A stretch of 64,000 bases of DNA, taken from contig CAJNDS010002757.1 in NCBI GenBank assembly GCA_905221605.1, forward strand, positions 242,001-306,000. The letters are read 5' to 3'. Every line of letters begins with the position of its first letter. The first letter of the stretch is position 1. Of this stretch, positions 32,051 through 42,382 are shown one piece after another. Below the pieces are notes generated by a model that saw only the letters and a program-made list of their open reading frames with translations, was not told the DNA's origin and did not search any database. Position numbers and translations under genes: made by a program. The DNA is from Symbiodinium natans. Lineage: Eukaryota; Sar; Dinophyceae; Suessiales; Symbiodiniaceae.

Positions 32051-33222
32051 ACAGAGACTCTCACCTCGCCTACTATCATACAGCTTCTACCGGTACTACC
32101 AAGATCTACCAATTTTACTTGTACTCCAGGATTCCTCGGACTCTTACTCTTGCGCATCCTCTTACTCATACACTCTCTTGCTCTTACTGCTACAATCTGC
32201 TACACCTATATACTCTCACACCTACTACTTCCACTCCCATTCCTCTTTCGACTCCCAGCCCTGCTCCGAAGTCAGCCCACCCTCCTAAACCTTTGCAACC
32301 CCTACGCCCGTAGGCCCTGTACTATCTTACCATAAGCCCTTTAAGCCCTTTCGTATGAGCCCCTTAAGACTCCACCTAGTCACCTCGTCGCCTCCGAACC
32401 CTTTTGGCGCCTCGTACACCCCGTACTCATCCTTGCCAGTGACCTCAATCTCTCCCTCGCCATCCCCTTCTCCTGGGAAAGCGCTCCGCCAGGCGTCGCA
32501 CTTCTAAGATTGCGAAGCCTATAGGGTTTCGGATTTGCAAATTGGCTTCAGGGTTTCGTCGCATACACTCGCACACGGCAGGCAAGGCTTCTCAAGGCCC
32601 AGTGAGACTGCCACACTGGCAACAGTGCTGTCCCTTCTCGTCCATGCCCAATGACAATCATGATTAATGCTAGTACTCTACAAATTATAGTATGTTTATC
32701 AGGGTGTAGAGGGATTCGGGTCTCCTGTGAGCTCTATCAGGATGAACGGGACCTTAGTCGTGGAGTCAAGCTCCCGCAAATTCCTGCCCAGGCTGTTAAG
32801 GATTTAGGGTTTTTGGGGCTTAGGGTTTATACGGATTTTTCCCACCCGTTTCGCATGCGTTTACGGGGAAAAGGTCAGGTTGTACAAAGGCGCGAGTTTA
32901 GGATTCATTGACTGCAGGATATTCAGGTCAGGTTTCAGGGCTGCTCCAAAGACACAGAGCAACACAAGCAAGAAGACGAGTATACTTTGTAAGGATTTAG
33001 GGTTCAGGGTTTATAAGGTTTATACAGGGTTTAGGGTTTATGAGGTTTAGGGTTTAGGGTTTAGGGTAGTTGTAAGGTTTAGGGTTGAGGGTTTTTGTCG
33101 CGCTGCAGGGCTGCTCGGGAACTCTTCCGGTCTCAGGCAATGTCTTCCGTCACGGACTTGCATCATGTCGAGGGAGATTAGGCCGCCGTTGCATCCCTAC
33201 GTCTACCAGACAAACCAACCTC
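32051..33222. other. No firm gene; weak telomere-like tracts
   Basis: 32100-32340 is C/T-rich. 32990-33070 has decayed TTTAGGG units. A short plus frame at 33100-33175 (REFRSQAM-like) is not convincing. Confidence 0.3.
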
Positions 33223-33311
33223 TTGGGATGTTCCCCCTTATACTAACAGTCCTTAATCGGGATTCTAGTACCCTCCACTATAATCCCTATTAAGGCTTGT
33301 TTTTGAAATAG
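33223..33311 (+). mobile_element. MITE-like element, copy A
   Basis: TTGGGATGTTCCCCCTTATA and CTAACAGTCCTTAAT match copy B almost exactly. The right inverted arm (ATCCCTATTAAGGC) is decayed. Confidence 0.6.
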
Positions 33312-34085
33312 GGTTTGGAAAAGGAGGAAGCACCATGAGACATTGGAATGAGTAACCCTAAACCCTAAATTACGCGAAGTTCTCAAGTGGTTGCTGGGGT
33401 CGGGGGCCTCAGACGCTCGTGGACTGTCTTGTGGTGGAATGCATCCACTGCCACCGCCCTGGCTGCACAACTCATGGCCTCGTTCCTTCGCCCTTTGCAG
33501 ACTTAGGCGGCTACAGTATGCCCAGAATATGTTTCGAGCTTCCTAAATGTTGCCGGATGGCCTAGGGTCGAACGACCTTGCACTTTGCCAGCTTTGCGCC
33601 TACGTGTCTTGCCATGGAACTGAAGAAGCACCACCAAGTCTTACATGCCCAGCACCAGCATACGTTCTTACTCATACGTGCTCTGACCAGCTGTCGCCAC
33701 GGAAGTGCTCAGGGGGCCTACTGGTAGAGACCCGCCAACAATCCAGCACACAACCAAAGCTGAACAATAGCACACACAGCTCAAGGTCACCGCACACCTT
33801 CCAGAACCTTTTGCCGAGAGGCCAAGGCTCACGGTGTAGATTCGTCTAGAAGATCAGATCCCTTAAGCCTCTATGTTCCATCTCAAATGCCCAACATATC
33901 GGAAAACAAGTGCCTGGTTAAATGCCACAAGCACTGAGAAGTCCACTGAAACCTCCTGATTGAGCTTCCGGCTGTTGGACGTTCGCAGGTGTCACGGGCT
34001 CTGGCGGCTCCCTCTCCTCCGGACGTTGGGTCCCTTCGGGCAGTTTAGGGTTCAGGGACATTTATAAGCCTGTATGGGTTTATGC

Positions 34086-34230
34086 CTGTGTATATATATA
34101 TATGTGTGTGTGTGTATATATATATGTATGTATGCAAACATGTATTTACACATTGATGTTTACATGTGTGTGTGTGCATCGGTATGTTGATATGTATGTA
34201 TATATATATATGTGTGTGTGTGTATTTATA
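34086..34230. repeat. (TA)n/(GT)n microsatellites
   Basis: Three TATATATGTGTGTGTG blocks in 150 bp. Confidence 0.8.
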
Positions 34231-34381
34231 TACCTGGATGCTCTGCTCACGTAGGCAAGGCCAGTGAAAGCACTGGGTGTGCCATCTACCTTACTGGCGC
34301 TTGAGAAGCCCTTCTAAACCCTTTAGCCACCCCTTGGTATCCAGGGCACTCCAGGGATTGCAAAACCATACATTCCCATGC

Positions 34382-34466
34382 CCCTAAACCCTAAACCCTA
34401 AACCCTAAACCCTAACACCTAAACCCTAAACCCTAAACCCTAAACCCTAAACCCTAAACCCTAAAC
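34382..34466 (-). repeat. Telomere-like tract (CCCTAAA on +)
   Basis: Twelve copies, one CCCTAACA variant. Left flank of the exon at 34489-34593. Confidence 0.9.
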
Positions 34467-34488
34467 GAACCCTGCACCCTAAAACAAC

Positions 34489-34593
34489 TATTAGCCGATG
34501 GTTGGTGGATCCCAGGCTTCGCTCCGGATCTGCCGCTAGGGACGCTGAGGCACAGCATCCCATCTTGGAATGGGTCCTCCCAGTTCATGGATA
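34489..34593 (-). CDS. Exon framed by inverted telomere-like tracts
   Basis: Acceptor TCCTACTAG at 34594; donor CTAATA^GTTGTTTTAGGG at 34488. The frame reads MNWEDPFQDGMLCLSVPSGR then SGAKPGIHQPSA. Family unknown. Confidence 0.55.
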
Positions 34594-34600
34594 CTAGTAG

Positions 34601-34740
34601 GAGGTTTAGGGTTTAGGGTTTAGGGTTTAGGGTTTAGGGTTTAGGGTTTAGGGTTTAGGGTTTAGGGTTTAGGGTTTAGGGTTTAGGGTTTAGGGTTTAG
34701 GGTTTAGGGTTTATAACGTTTAGGGTTTAGGGTTTAGGGT
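34601..34740 (+). repeat. Telomere-like tract (TTTAGGG), about 19 copies
   Basis: One of the longest perfect tracts in the window; interrupted once by TTTATAACG. Confidence 0.95.
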
Positions 34741-34749
34741 GCATAAGAT

Positions 34750-34929
34750 GGGAGAAACAGGATCGAACGTGGGCACGGGGTCGTCTCAGTATGGCGTATA
34801 TAGAGCAGGTTTGAGGGAGCTTGCTAAGGATGAGCGGATGCACAGCGAAAACTTCTATTTCGTTCCGCGGGGCTTTGTAAACTCCGATGGGGATGCTATC
34901 AGCAAGGCTATCATGCTCATTGAAGTCAT
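34750..34929 (-). CDS. Exon-like island, unrecognised gene
   Basis: Acceptor TTGTGCTAG at 34930. The frame reads DDFNEHDSLADSIPIGVYKA then PRNEIEVFAVHPLILSKLPQ. A plus frame is also open but lacks splice support. Confidence 0.45.
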
Positions 34930-36235
34930 CTAGCACAATGCTGGGTGTTGCCGGCGCTTGATTGTTCGCTAACCCTGTCCATGCCTCCTCCCAGCACACG
35001 GATATGTGGCAAAGGCACACAAGTCCTATGGAACAGCCGGAAACCGATGTTGCTTACAAGATGGTGAGAACGCTGCTCAGAAACAACAGAGAGACAAACG
35101 AACAAGTATGTCCACATACCCACTTAATATGGACCGAAACCAAAGTTCAACAACGCTTCTCATTGATTGAGTAACACAGCTTCACCGTTTTGTTTGCTAC
35201 AGCCTGTTCGTCCTGCAAGAGCCAACTATGGCAGCGGTTTAGGCAGTTGATCTACTTCAGAGGTGTGGAATTTATACAGGTCCCGGATCAATCAACACAA
35301 CCTCTGAATGAGCCGGGATTAAGAACAAAGATGGAACTGGGTAGCGACGGTGGCCATGCCACGTTGTCAACTTCATGACACCTGCATCCAAAGGAGAAAG
35401 TAGCCCGCGCTGGTGGCAATGGTACCCCATTTCAGTCTTTCTTTCACGTTCTCTTACGGACACCGTGACGAAGACGACCACCGACACCGGAACCCTTAGA
35501 AAATAAAGAAGTAATGATCCCTATATTGCCTGTTTAGAAAGAACCTGTTTTCTTTTTCTCAAGCGAAACAATGGCTTTGGTTGCACCGCCTAAGTGTCCG
35601 AGGGCTTATGGATCAGAGGCCGGCGTACAGCTCGGACATCATCTCTTTGCCTCGGCTGTATCCACGGACTCCTTGAAGACGCAAACCCGAGCCCGAACAA
35701 TCCCGCCATGTTGCGCCAAACCCTCCGCAACCTACGACCTACGATTCGGACGATCTTCATCCTCATCTTCACGCACCCAAAACCTGCGTGAGTTGTGGTT
35801 TCGGTGGGGGCTCCATAGCGTGTGAGACTTCGTTGCGAGATGCTCGTGCCCACACCACAAACTCCAGCAGGAACGAAGCGGCCAGGGGCCCACGCAGAGA
35901 CTTTCGAACTGCTGCGCGTTTAAGCCGTCGCTGCCAGCGGCCTCAGAATACCAAGCACCGTGGGCACCACAGCCCTCTCTGAGACCTCCTTTGTGAAGCT
36001 GTCAGGACTTTCGATGTGTTTCGGGGCGCCCCTTTCCTAGGGCCAGAGCATTCAGTAGAAAGGAAACCAACATTGGGAAACTAAGGGGTTTCGGGATTCC
36101 AATGAGCTTCCAGTGTTTGGAAGGCCCCATGCACCGAAGCTGAGCTGCGCGCAAAAGAGTACGCGCGCTGCTTGACGGAATTGAGGTGGTCACCCTGCGA
36201 CAAACTGCTGGATATGGGATTCCAAAAATTGGGGG

Positions 36236-36280
36236 GTCCATTTTTGGGGGGTTCCTCTATCTAGCATTCTGGGATATGAC
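36236..36280 (+). repeat. Dispersed short element, family 3 copy
   Basis: TTTTTGGGGGGTTCCTCTAT and CTAGCATTCTGGGATAT resemble the reverse complement of 42298-42350. Confidence 0.5.
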
Positions 36281-36683
36281 AGGGGGGGGGTCCTTTTTAG
36301 CTTACTACCTATCGGAGCTGCCGGGGGGCGTCTCCATATGCCCCGAAGGCTTAGAGGTTTAGCGTTGAGGGTTGTTGGTGCATTGGGGCGGGGTAGGCGT
36401 ACTTACAACTGCTTGGCTTCGGGATATCCTGCAACAGATCATGCAATGTAGCTACTGAGGGTCCAGCAGTACCAAATGCGCTACACGTCTTTTGGTTGCA
36501 TCTTGTTGCCGGACCCCTACAACAATGTGTGCACGTTGTATAAGAAAGAGGTGCTGAAGCTGTGCAGTCCGTGCTATTCTGCGAGTACAGGGCTTCAATT
36601 TTCTAAGCCAGCGTTCTGCAACTAAGCTCTCCAAGGGCACAGGTGAAGACAGAGCAACGCGCGCTTTTGCAACGACGGCTGGC

Positions 36684-36748
36684 TCACATCTTGGATCCAA
36701 TCCAGACTCCGCCGTCGACATTGATGGTTGCGCCGTTCACATAGCTTC
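36684..36748 (-). CDS. SDR terminal exon: C-terminal YVxG..INVDGG motif and stop
   Basis: Acceptor GGCACATGCAG at 36749. The frame reads SYVNGATINVDGGVWIGSKM then stop at 36684. This is the well-known C-terminal signature of classical short-chain dehydrogenases (YVTGxxxxVDGG). It fits directly after the SDR exon at 39081-39164. Confidence 0.75.
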
Positions 36749-36778
36749 CTGCATGTGCCAATGTACGCAACACGGTCA

Positions 36779-37003
36779 AACACACAAACACACAAACACA
36801 CAACACACAAACACACAAACACACAAACACACAAACACACAAACACACAAACACACAAACACACAAACACATAAACACACAGACACACAGAGAGACACAG
36901 AGAGACACAGAGAGACACAGAGAGACACAGAGAGACACAGAGAGAAACAGAGACACGTCAGAGACAGAGAGAGAGAGAGAGAGACACACACACACACACA
37001 CAC
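36779..37003. repeat. Compound CACACAAA / AGAGAGACAC microsatellite
   Basis: About 12 units of an 8-mer CACACAAA, then 7 units of a 10-mer AGAGAGACAC, then (GA)n(CA)n. It sits in the SDR intron just before the last exon (minus sense). Confidence 0.95.
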
Positions 37004-37636
37004 GACAGATGGCAAAAGTGCAACCACGATCGAAGAGCTGCAACCAGACAAAGCCCCATCAGCCTGACTCCTTCCCCAAACTCGACAGAGCACCAAAAAC
37101 CAGCAACGAACCGCCGGGCTTCAACAAACCCAAAACCCCTACACACAAAAATGAACGCACGGGGTGGAAGTACTCTGCAGAAGGGCGCTTGGGTATGTCG
37201 ACTCAAACCGTTTTGTTGCCAGCTGCCACAAGTCGAGGTATAGGAAAGCTTCCTTCCAAAAACGTCGTCTTATTGCACAAGTTGTTCCAAACTATGACCC
37301 AGACGCAGAAGCACAGGCTCGCAGTATGACTTGGACACACAAGTAGATCTAGCGACAGCATCAGCCCAAGCGCCAAGCTCCAAGAAAGCCTAGTTGATGC
37401 TACTATTGCCATCAATCTTTCCACACATTGTTGTGTAGTCTGAGTAGTCGTCGCAGAAGTAGAAGTATGAGCATAGTCCTTTATTCTTCGTCTCATTGAT
37501 CATCGTCTTTGTGGCAGCCTGTTAGTATTATTCCTAAGCCCCCACCCACCCGCCCCCCCACCTCCCCACCAGTCGTACGTATTCTGCATGTGCATTATAC
37601 ATTGTCTTGCATATATGCAGTTTCAGTAAATCTAGT

Positions 37637-37685
37637 AGATGTGTGTGTGTGTGTGTGGGTGGGTGTGCGTGTGTGTGTGTGTGGA
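37637..37685. repeat. (GT)n microsatellite
   Basis: Two (TG) runs separated by GGGTGGGTGTGC. Confidence 0.8.
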
Positions 37686-37774
37686 GTCGATGTGCTCATG
37701 AACCGCTCCGGTGGCCTGCCCGGGAGATGAGGAAGATCCTCGGAGGATGAGGCACCAATAAGTCAGAATCTACC

Positions 37775-37873
37775 TTGGGATGTTCCCCCTTATACTAACA
37801 GTCCTCATTTCATACGGTTTATACTATAGGGGTTACCATAATCCCGATGAGGGACTGTTGGTGTAAGGAGGAA
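37775..37873 (+). mobile_element. MITE-like element, copy B (best preserved)
   Basis: About 99 bp with imperfect terminal inverted repeats of about 26 bp: left GTTCCCCCTTATACTAACAG, right CTGTTGGTGTAAGGAGGAAC. No coding capacity. Confidence 0.75.
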
Positions 37874-37941
37874 CCGCTACCACATGAAAGCCGCCAAAGC
37901 ACAATGCAAACACGGCTGCGTGATGCCGGATGCAACCTTTA

Positions 37942-37972
37942 CCCTATAACCCTAAACCCTAAACCCTAAACC
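37942..37972 (-). repeat. Telomere-like tract on the 3' side of an SL retrocopy
   Basis: Four CCCTAAA copies, directly followed by T6, which is the A tail of the minus-strand retrocopy. Confidence 0.85.
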
Positions 37973-39016
37973 TTTTTTGACCCCGCGAGCTCTGCCGGGT
38001 TTCCAACGTCCTTGCCTGGTGCGACACAGGGGGACACTAAGCTCAGCCAAAGCCTCCCTTCTTAGCCGGGGCTTCACCCGCGACAGGTCTCTGTGCACAA
38101 GATCAAAGCGCGGAAATCAACTGAAACATGCATGCACATCCTCCACATCCTCAGCAGTAACCCGACCTGCCATACTTCCTCGCGACCGCTCCTCCCGACG
38201 TCGTTGTTTGAGTGCGAGACGATGGATGTTATGTCTCTCTCGGAGCTGCTCAGAGGTTGCCACGCCATCAAGTCCTCGAGGGACTCTGTCAATGCCGTCA
38301 CCATGGGCACCATGTTCAGCCCGTCGAACATATCCAGGCGGATTTGAACCGGTGAGTCCATCCTCATGTCGAGCCACCCTGGCTGAACCAACTGAGTCAG
38401 AAGTAACCAAACTCGCAGACCGATCCTCTGGCATAGTAGATGAGGAGGCAAGACCATCTGCAGCATCGCCAAAGTGAGCACTGAGCTGACTAACTCGTTC
38501 ACGAAGCTCCAAGATAAGAGTAGCCTGGGCAAATAGTTTCTGCTTCATGTCCAAAAGCGTTGCCTGACAATGATGCTCTATTTCCTTCATGATTTGTTCA
38601 AATGCCGGTCGAGTAAGGACTTCCACGTCAGTTTGAGAAGTAGCGTCGTTTTTACATGTGGGCGCACCGGGTAATCCATGTCTGGGGAGGGATTCGCCAG
38701 CCTGTGAACCATCACGGTCGAGTCCAAGCCCTTGGGCAAGACATATCTTGTACGGCTGCACTCTGGATTCCTTGATTGTGCCCTCCATATCGTCCAGAGC
38801 TGGGTTGGTGCCCGGGCAAAAAGTGCTTGCTGAAGGTACTCGGCTACACGCGTGTAGCCACAGCGATTAGAGACCCTAATCGTGTAGCCGATGCAGCCAG
38901 ACAGCTTTCGTTTCATGATGTCGGTAGACATAGCGGCACACCACTCACTCACCTGCACCTAATTAGGGGGCACTCAATTGGAATCTCGTAACCAAAACGG
39001 CTTGAGCCAAAATGGC
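37973..39016 (-). pseudogene. SL-headed, A-tailed retrocopy of an mRNA inside a telomere-like tract
   Basis: On the minus strand: SL part GCCATTTTGGCTCAAG (39016-39001); a second degraded SL-like word; an ATG at about 38931 (MSTDIMKRKLSGCIGYTIRV); one frameshift near a TTTTT run at about 38820; a second frame to a stop at 38117 with a helical stretch (EQIMKEIEHHCQATLLDMKQ); a UTR; and AAAAAA at 37978-37973. CCCTAAA copies border both ends in the same orientation. No introns. Protein family not recognised. It lies in the intron between two SDR exons. Confidence 0.7.
39001..39016 (-). other. Embedded spliced-leader sequence, second copy
   Basis: 16 nt of the SL (GCCATTTTGGCTCAAG on minus), then CCGTTTTGGTTACGAG, which looks like an older, degraded SL. 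Stacked SLs are expected when a retroposed gene is transcribed, trans-spliced and reinserted again. Confidence 0.8.
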
Positions 39017-39074
39017 AAAACCCTAAACCCTAAACCCTAAACCCTAAACCCTTAACCCTAAACCCTAAACCCTT
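39017..39074 (-). repeat. Telomere-like tract abutting the SL
   Basis: Eight CCCTAAA copies (one CCCTTAA). On the minus strand this lies just inside the intron that follows the SDR exon at 39081-39164. Confidence 0.9.
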
Positions 39075-39080
39075 TCCTAC

Positions 39081-39164
39081 GACGAAGGCTCGTTGTCCCG
39101 GCAATGTCGAACGTCTCGCCGAGGCGTCGCAGAGGATTCCCAGAGGCGATGGCCGCCTGCGGCA
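39081..39164 (-). CDS. SDR exon: NPLxRLGExxDIAG motif
   Basis: Acceptor ATCCTTGCAG at 39165; donor TTCGTC^GTAGGAAAGGG at 39080. The frame reads AIASGNPLRRLGETFDIAGT, matching the NPLGRxGxPEDIAG segment that precedes the C-terminal motif in classical SDRs. Confidence 0.65.
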
Positions 39165-39179
39165 CTGCAAGGATTGAGG

Positions 39180-39282
39180 TTGGGATGTTCCCCCATTATA
39201 CCTAAGAGCTCCTCAATAAGGGGTTATTTTGGGGGGTACTACAATCCCCATTAAGGACTGTTAGTATGACGGGGAAGATCTC
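39180..39282 (+). mobile_element. MITE-like element, copy C
   Basis: GGGATGTTCCCCCATTATAC on the left and GGACTGTTAGTATGACGGGG on the right, inverted. Sits 15 bp from the SDR exon, in its upstream intron. Confidence 0.65.
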
Positions 39283-39499
39283 AAGACTGAGGGTCAGGAG
39301 ATGTGAGGATTCAAGGTTTCTTTGAGCTGGAAAAGTCTCGAGCCTTCAAGTTTTAGAGCCAAAAGGCCCACTATCAAAGTTCCGTAAAGATTGAAAGGTC
39401 CTCATCGCCCAAGCTTAAACCCAGAGCCCCCAACCGCGAAAATCAACTCTAACCCCTCCCCCCCTCCCTCTTATCCTCCTAAACCCTAACCCTAAACCC

Positions 39500-39563
39500 T
39501 ACAACCCAAGCCCTAAACCCTAAACCCTAAACCCTAAACCCTAAACCCTAAACCCTAAACCCT
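39500..39563 (-). repeat. Telomere-like tract (CCCTAAA on +)
   Basis: About eight copies; left flank of the next exon-like island. Confidence 0.85.
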
Positions 39564-39564
39564 A

Positions 39565-39659
39565 AGAGGCAGACCTTGAACTTCTTCACCTCAGGATGGT
39601 CCGGATTCTGCCAGTTCTCATAGGCCGGCCTCGCGTGGGGAGTTTCCACGCGGACGCGC
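39565..39659 (-). CDS. Exon-like island framed by inverted telomere-like tracts
   Basis: The minus frame reads RVRVETPHARPAYENWQNPD then HPEVKKFKVCL, strongly coding. Not an SDR segment I recognise, although it lies between SDR exons on the same strand. Confidence 0.55.
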
Positions 39660-39768
39660 AGGGTTTAGGGTTTAGGGTTTAGGGTTTAGGGTTTAGGGTT
39701 TAGGGTTTAGGGTTTAGGGTTTGGGGTTTGGGGTTTAGGGTTTGGGGTTTAGGGTTTAGGGTTTAGGG
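39660..39768 (+). repeat. Telomere-like tract (TTTAGGG/TTTGGGG)
   Basis: About 15 copies. Confidence 0.9.
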
Positions 39769-40139
39769 CGGTTTTTTGGGGGCTTTTAGGGCTCTGAGGG
39801 TTTCTTAGATAGGGCTTCTGTGGGTTTAGGACTTAGAGTGGGGCTTTTAGGGCTCTGAGGGTTTAGGACTTAGAGTTTGAAGGGCTAAGGCTAGGGTTTG
39901 GGTTTAGGTCTGGGGGCTTGACTGGTTCCTAGAGTGGTTCAGGGTTTTAGGGCGACTCATAATCCCTTGAAATAGGGGATGTAAGGTACCGAACTTCCTT
40001 CTATTCCCACGAAGATTCTTACACCCTTAAGCCGAAACCGCCCGCCCTTCCGCGCTCCGTCGGGTTTTAGGGCTTGGGCTTGGGATTGAAGGCTGTAAGG
40101 GTTTAAGGTTTAGGGTTTAGGGTTTTGGGTTTAGGCTGT

Positions 40140-40250
40140 GGAACATCAAGGGGTGCAGGGAATCGTATAGCGGCCACCTGTAGTTGCTTGCCAGCATCCT
40201 GCTGAAGAACGGCCTCCCACGCAAGCCGCTGGGCGCTGGGAACCCCAAAA
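40140..40250 (-). CDS. Exon-like island
   Basis: The minus frame reads GRPFFSRMLASNYRWPLYDS then LHPLMFH. It could be the SDR substrate-loop region (after ..NAISPG), but the match is weak. Confidence 0.4.
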
Positions 40251-40687
40251 GAATAACCCGAAAGCTGTAACCCCGAACTCCAACCCGTAGTTCTCTGAGC
40301 ACGAGAGTTGAGGTTGAGGCTGGCTGCACAGCCACGCAGCAGGCTTCTGGCTACTTGAAAAGCTGACGGTGGCTGCAGAGCTCTTTGCTGCGAACGGCTA
40401 GCCTAAACCCTCGCAAGACCCTAAATCCTAAACCCTCAAGGCAAAAATGCACCCTACACTCAGCCTCAATCTGCGCATCTTTCTGATCAGTATTACTAAA
40501 ACTTTTTACCATAGCACCAAGAAAACGAATAGGAAAACAATCCAAAATTAGTGGGAAATGACACTTAAAGACAATCCAATATCAAACATGTAACCATAAG
40601 AACACAACAGTACAAAGAATATTCAATATGTACTATGATTTCGTAGCAGAAGCACCACGGTCTCCCAACCCCTGACAAGCCCTCCAC

Positions 40688-40744
40688 CCTGGCGAGATGG
40701 CGTTGACCGTGATGTTGCGCGGGCCGAGATCTCGTGCCAAGTGC
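40688..40744 (-). CDS. SDR exon: ITVNAISPG motif
   Basis: Acceptor CGGCAG at 40745; donor CGCCAGG^GTGGAGG at 40687. The frame reads LARDLGPRNITVNAISPG, the beta-6 segment (VNxIxPG) that follows the YxxxK helix in classical SDRs. Confidence 0.7.
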
Positions 40745-40796
40745 CTGCCGCTGCAGGGTTGCAAGGGCTACTACAAGGGCTTACAGGGCTCAGCAT

Positions 40797-40858
40797 AACC
40801 CTAAACCCTAAGCCCTAAGCCCTAAACCCTAAGCCCTAAGCCCTAAGCCCTAAACCCT
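40797..40858 (-). repeat. CCCTAAG/CCCTAAA variant tract
   Basis: Eight to nine units, more than half with G instead of the last A. Confidence 0.85.
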
Positions 40859-40904
40859 GTCCGGCCATCCCTCACACTTTTCAAGTTCCGGCCCCCGCAC
40901 GCGT

Positions 40905-41147
40905 TTGGAGCGGGAGCTGCTGGCACCCCTCCACGGCAGAGAGGTACGGATTCCTAAATTGTACTGCACAGCCAAGCCGAAAGGCCGAGAGGACCCAATG
41001 GCTATGAAGTCATTAGTGGGAAAGTTGGGGTGGACCTATTCAGAAATCGAGCAGAAATCCGTCTCCCAATTCGATGCAGAGCATCTGAAGATGGGTTGCG
41101 GCCAAGCTGGGGCATGTCTCCGGGCGGGAAAAAACTCCGCACATTGA
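40905..41147 (+). CDS. Possible coding stretch, unrecognised
   Basis: The plus frame includes PMAMKSLVGKLGWTYSEIEQ and KSVSQFDAEHLKMGCG. No ATG at its start (TTG); a possible donor GAGAG^GTACGG lies inside. Strand is reasonably clear from composition. Confidence 0.35.
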   Translation: MERELLAPLHGREVRIPKLYCTAKPKGREDPMAMKSLVGKLGWTYSEIEQKSVSQFDAEHLKMGCGQAGACLRAGKNSAH

Positions 41148-41269
41148 GAATGACCCTGTGGCAGCTGGCCAAGGTGCAGCCGCGAAGGAACGAATTCTCT
41201 CTGCTAAGAGCACTGGCGCGTCAACATGGATGAGGCACTAGGGGTCTGAGATGCAATTGTAGGGTCTCC

Positions 41270-41545
41270 ATTTCTAAGGCTATATTTAAGATATTATATG
41301 CTTAGATTGTCATGCTATATTAAGAGAGTGGTATATGAGTATATGTTTGCGGCTACATGGTTACATTTGTCTTTGAGTATACCAGTATATTCTTATATTC
41401 TTATAATATACATATATTTTTACATATCTGTGTTTGATTTCTTGGAATAGTCATATACCTTATATTATTTCTGTGTATGTCTGCGTAATATTTCTACTTG
41501 GTTGCATTATTATATAGCGCATTAAATACAATTAGAACCATTCTA
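41270..41545. other. AT-rich spacer, no gene
   Basis: TATATT-rich DNA without repeats of one unit and without coding frames. Confidence 0.5.
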
Positions 41546-41745
41546 CACCGGATTGCGCCCTCGACGGTCCCACAGCATGAAGGCACCCCCCGACCCCAAT
41601 TGCGCGAGCCTCGGGTTTACGGGCTCAGGTTAAGTGGCCATGCAAATTGCTAATCGTCTCTGTACCTAAGTTTTGCCGGATGATTCCAAGGCGTTCAGGG
41701 TTTGCTTGGGTTTAAAGTCGAACCACCCCAAACCCTACACCCCGT

Positions 41746-41815
41746 TCAGAAGCCCTTGGACACGGCGACCATCTGCTGGTACTCGTCCAACTTCTTGCGT
41801 CGGAACTCCTGGAGA
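41746..41815 (-). CDS. Terminal exon, unrecognised gene
   Basis: The minus frame reads LQEFRRKKLDEYQQMVAVSK then GF and a stop at 41746. A charged helical C-terminus. Confidence 0.5.
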
Positions 41816-42016
41816 CTGGCGTTTCGGGCTTCGGGTTTCGGGTCCTTGGGACTCAGGGTGTTTTGGTGCTGAGGGGCTCGAGGTTTCAGGTCCGTTGTTA
41901 AAGCTGTTGCGGCCCCCCTTAGGTTTGGACTTAAGGGCTTGGGTTTCAGGTTCCCAGGATTGTCCTAGGGTTTAAGGCCCATCTGGGCGCGTTGCGGGCC
42001 CTTCACTGGCTTACGA

Positions 42017-42128
42017 GCCCTAAACCCCAAACCCCAAACCCAATATAAACCCTAAACCCTAAACCCTAAACCCTAAACCCTAAACCCTAAACCCTAGACC
42101 CTAGACCCTAAACCCTAAACCCTAAACC
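42017..42128 (-). repeat. Telomere-like tract (CCCTAAA on +)
   Basis: About 14 copies with CCCTAGA and CCCCAAA variants. Confidence 0.9.
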
Positions 42129-42297
42129 TAGTCCTTGGGTTCTGAGGTCCGGTTTTTTGGCAGAATGTCAGGGCCTCAGCGCGACGCTGATGTCGGGCGT
42201 GCTCGACTTCCGGCTGCGTTCGGGTCGATTTTCGCATATCACGAAGCTAAGTCTGCTACGCATAAATATGGGCATTTCCCCAATAGTGTCCCGCCAA

Positions 42298-42350
42298 GAT
42301 ACCCCAGAATACTAGAATTCTTACCATAGGAACCCCCAAAAAAGCAACCC
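42298..42350 (-). repeat. Dispersed short element, family 3 copy
   Basis: Reverse complement matches 36236-36280 over TTTTTGGGGGTTCCTA and TCTAGTATTCTGGGGTAT. Confidence 0.5.
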
Positions 42351-42382
42351 CCTACTTTCGTAAGCCCCCAGATGGAAGGGTG

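Noticed and set aside
36779-37003. CRISPR-like array
   Set aside because: Units are 8-10 bp with no unique spacers; a simple compound microsatellite in a eukaryotic genome.
36684-37096. Long Cys/Leu/Ser-rich frames over 36.8-37.0 kb
   Set aside because: They translate the CACACAAA/AGAGAGACAC microsatellite; only the last 65 bp (SDR C-terminus) is real coding.
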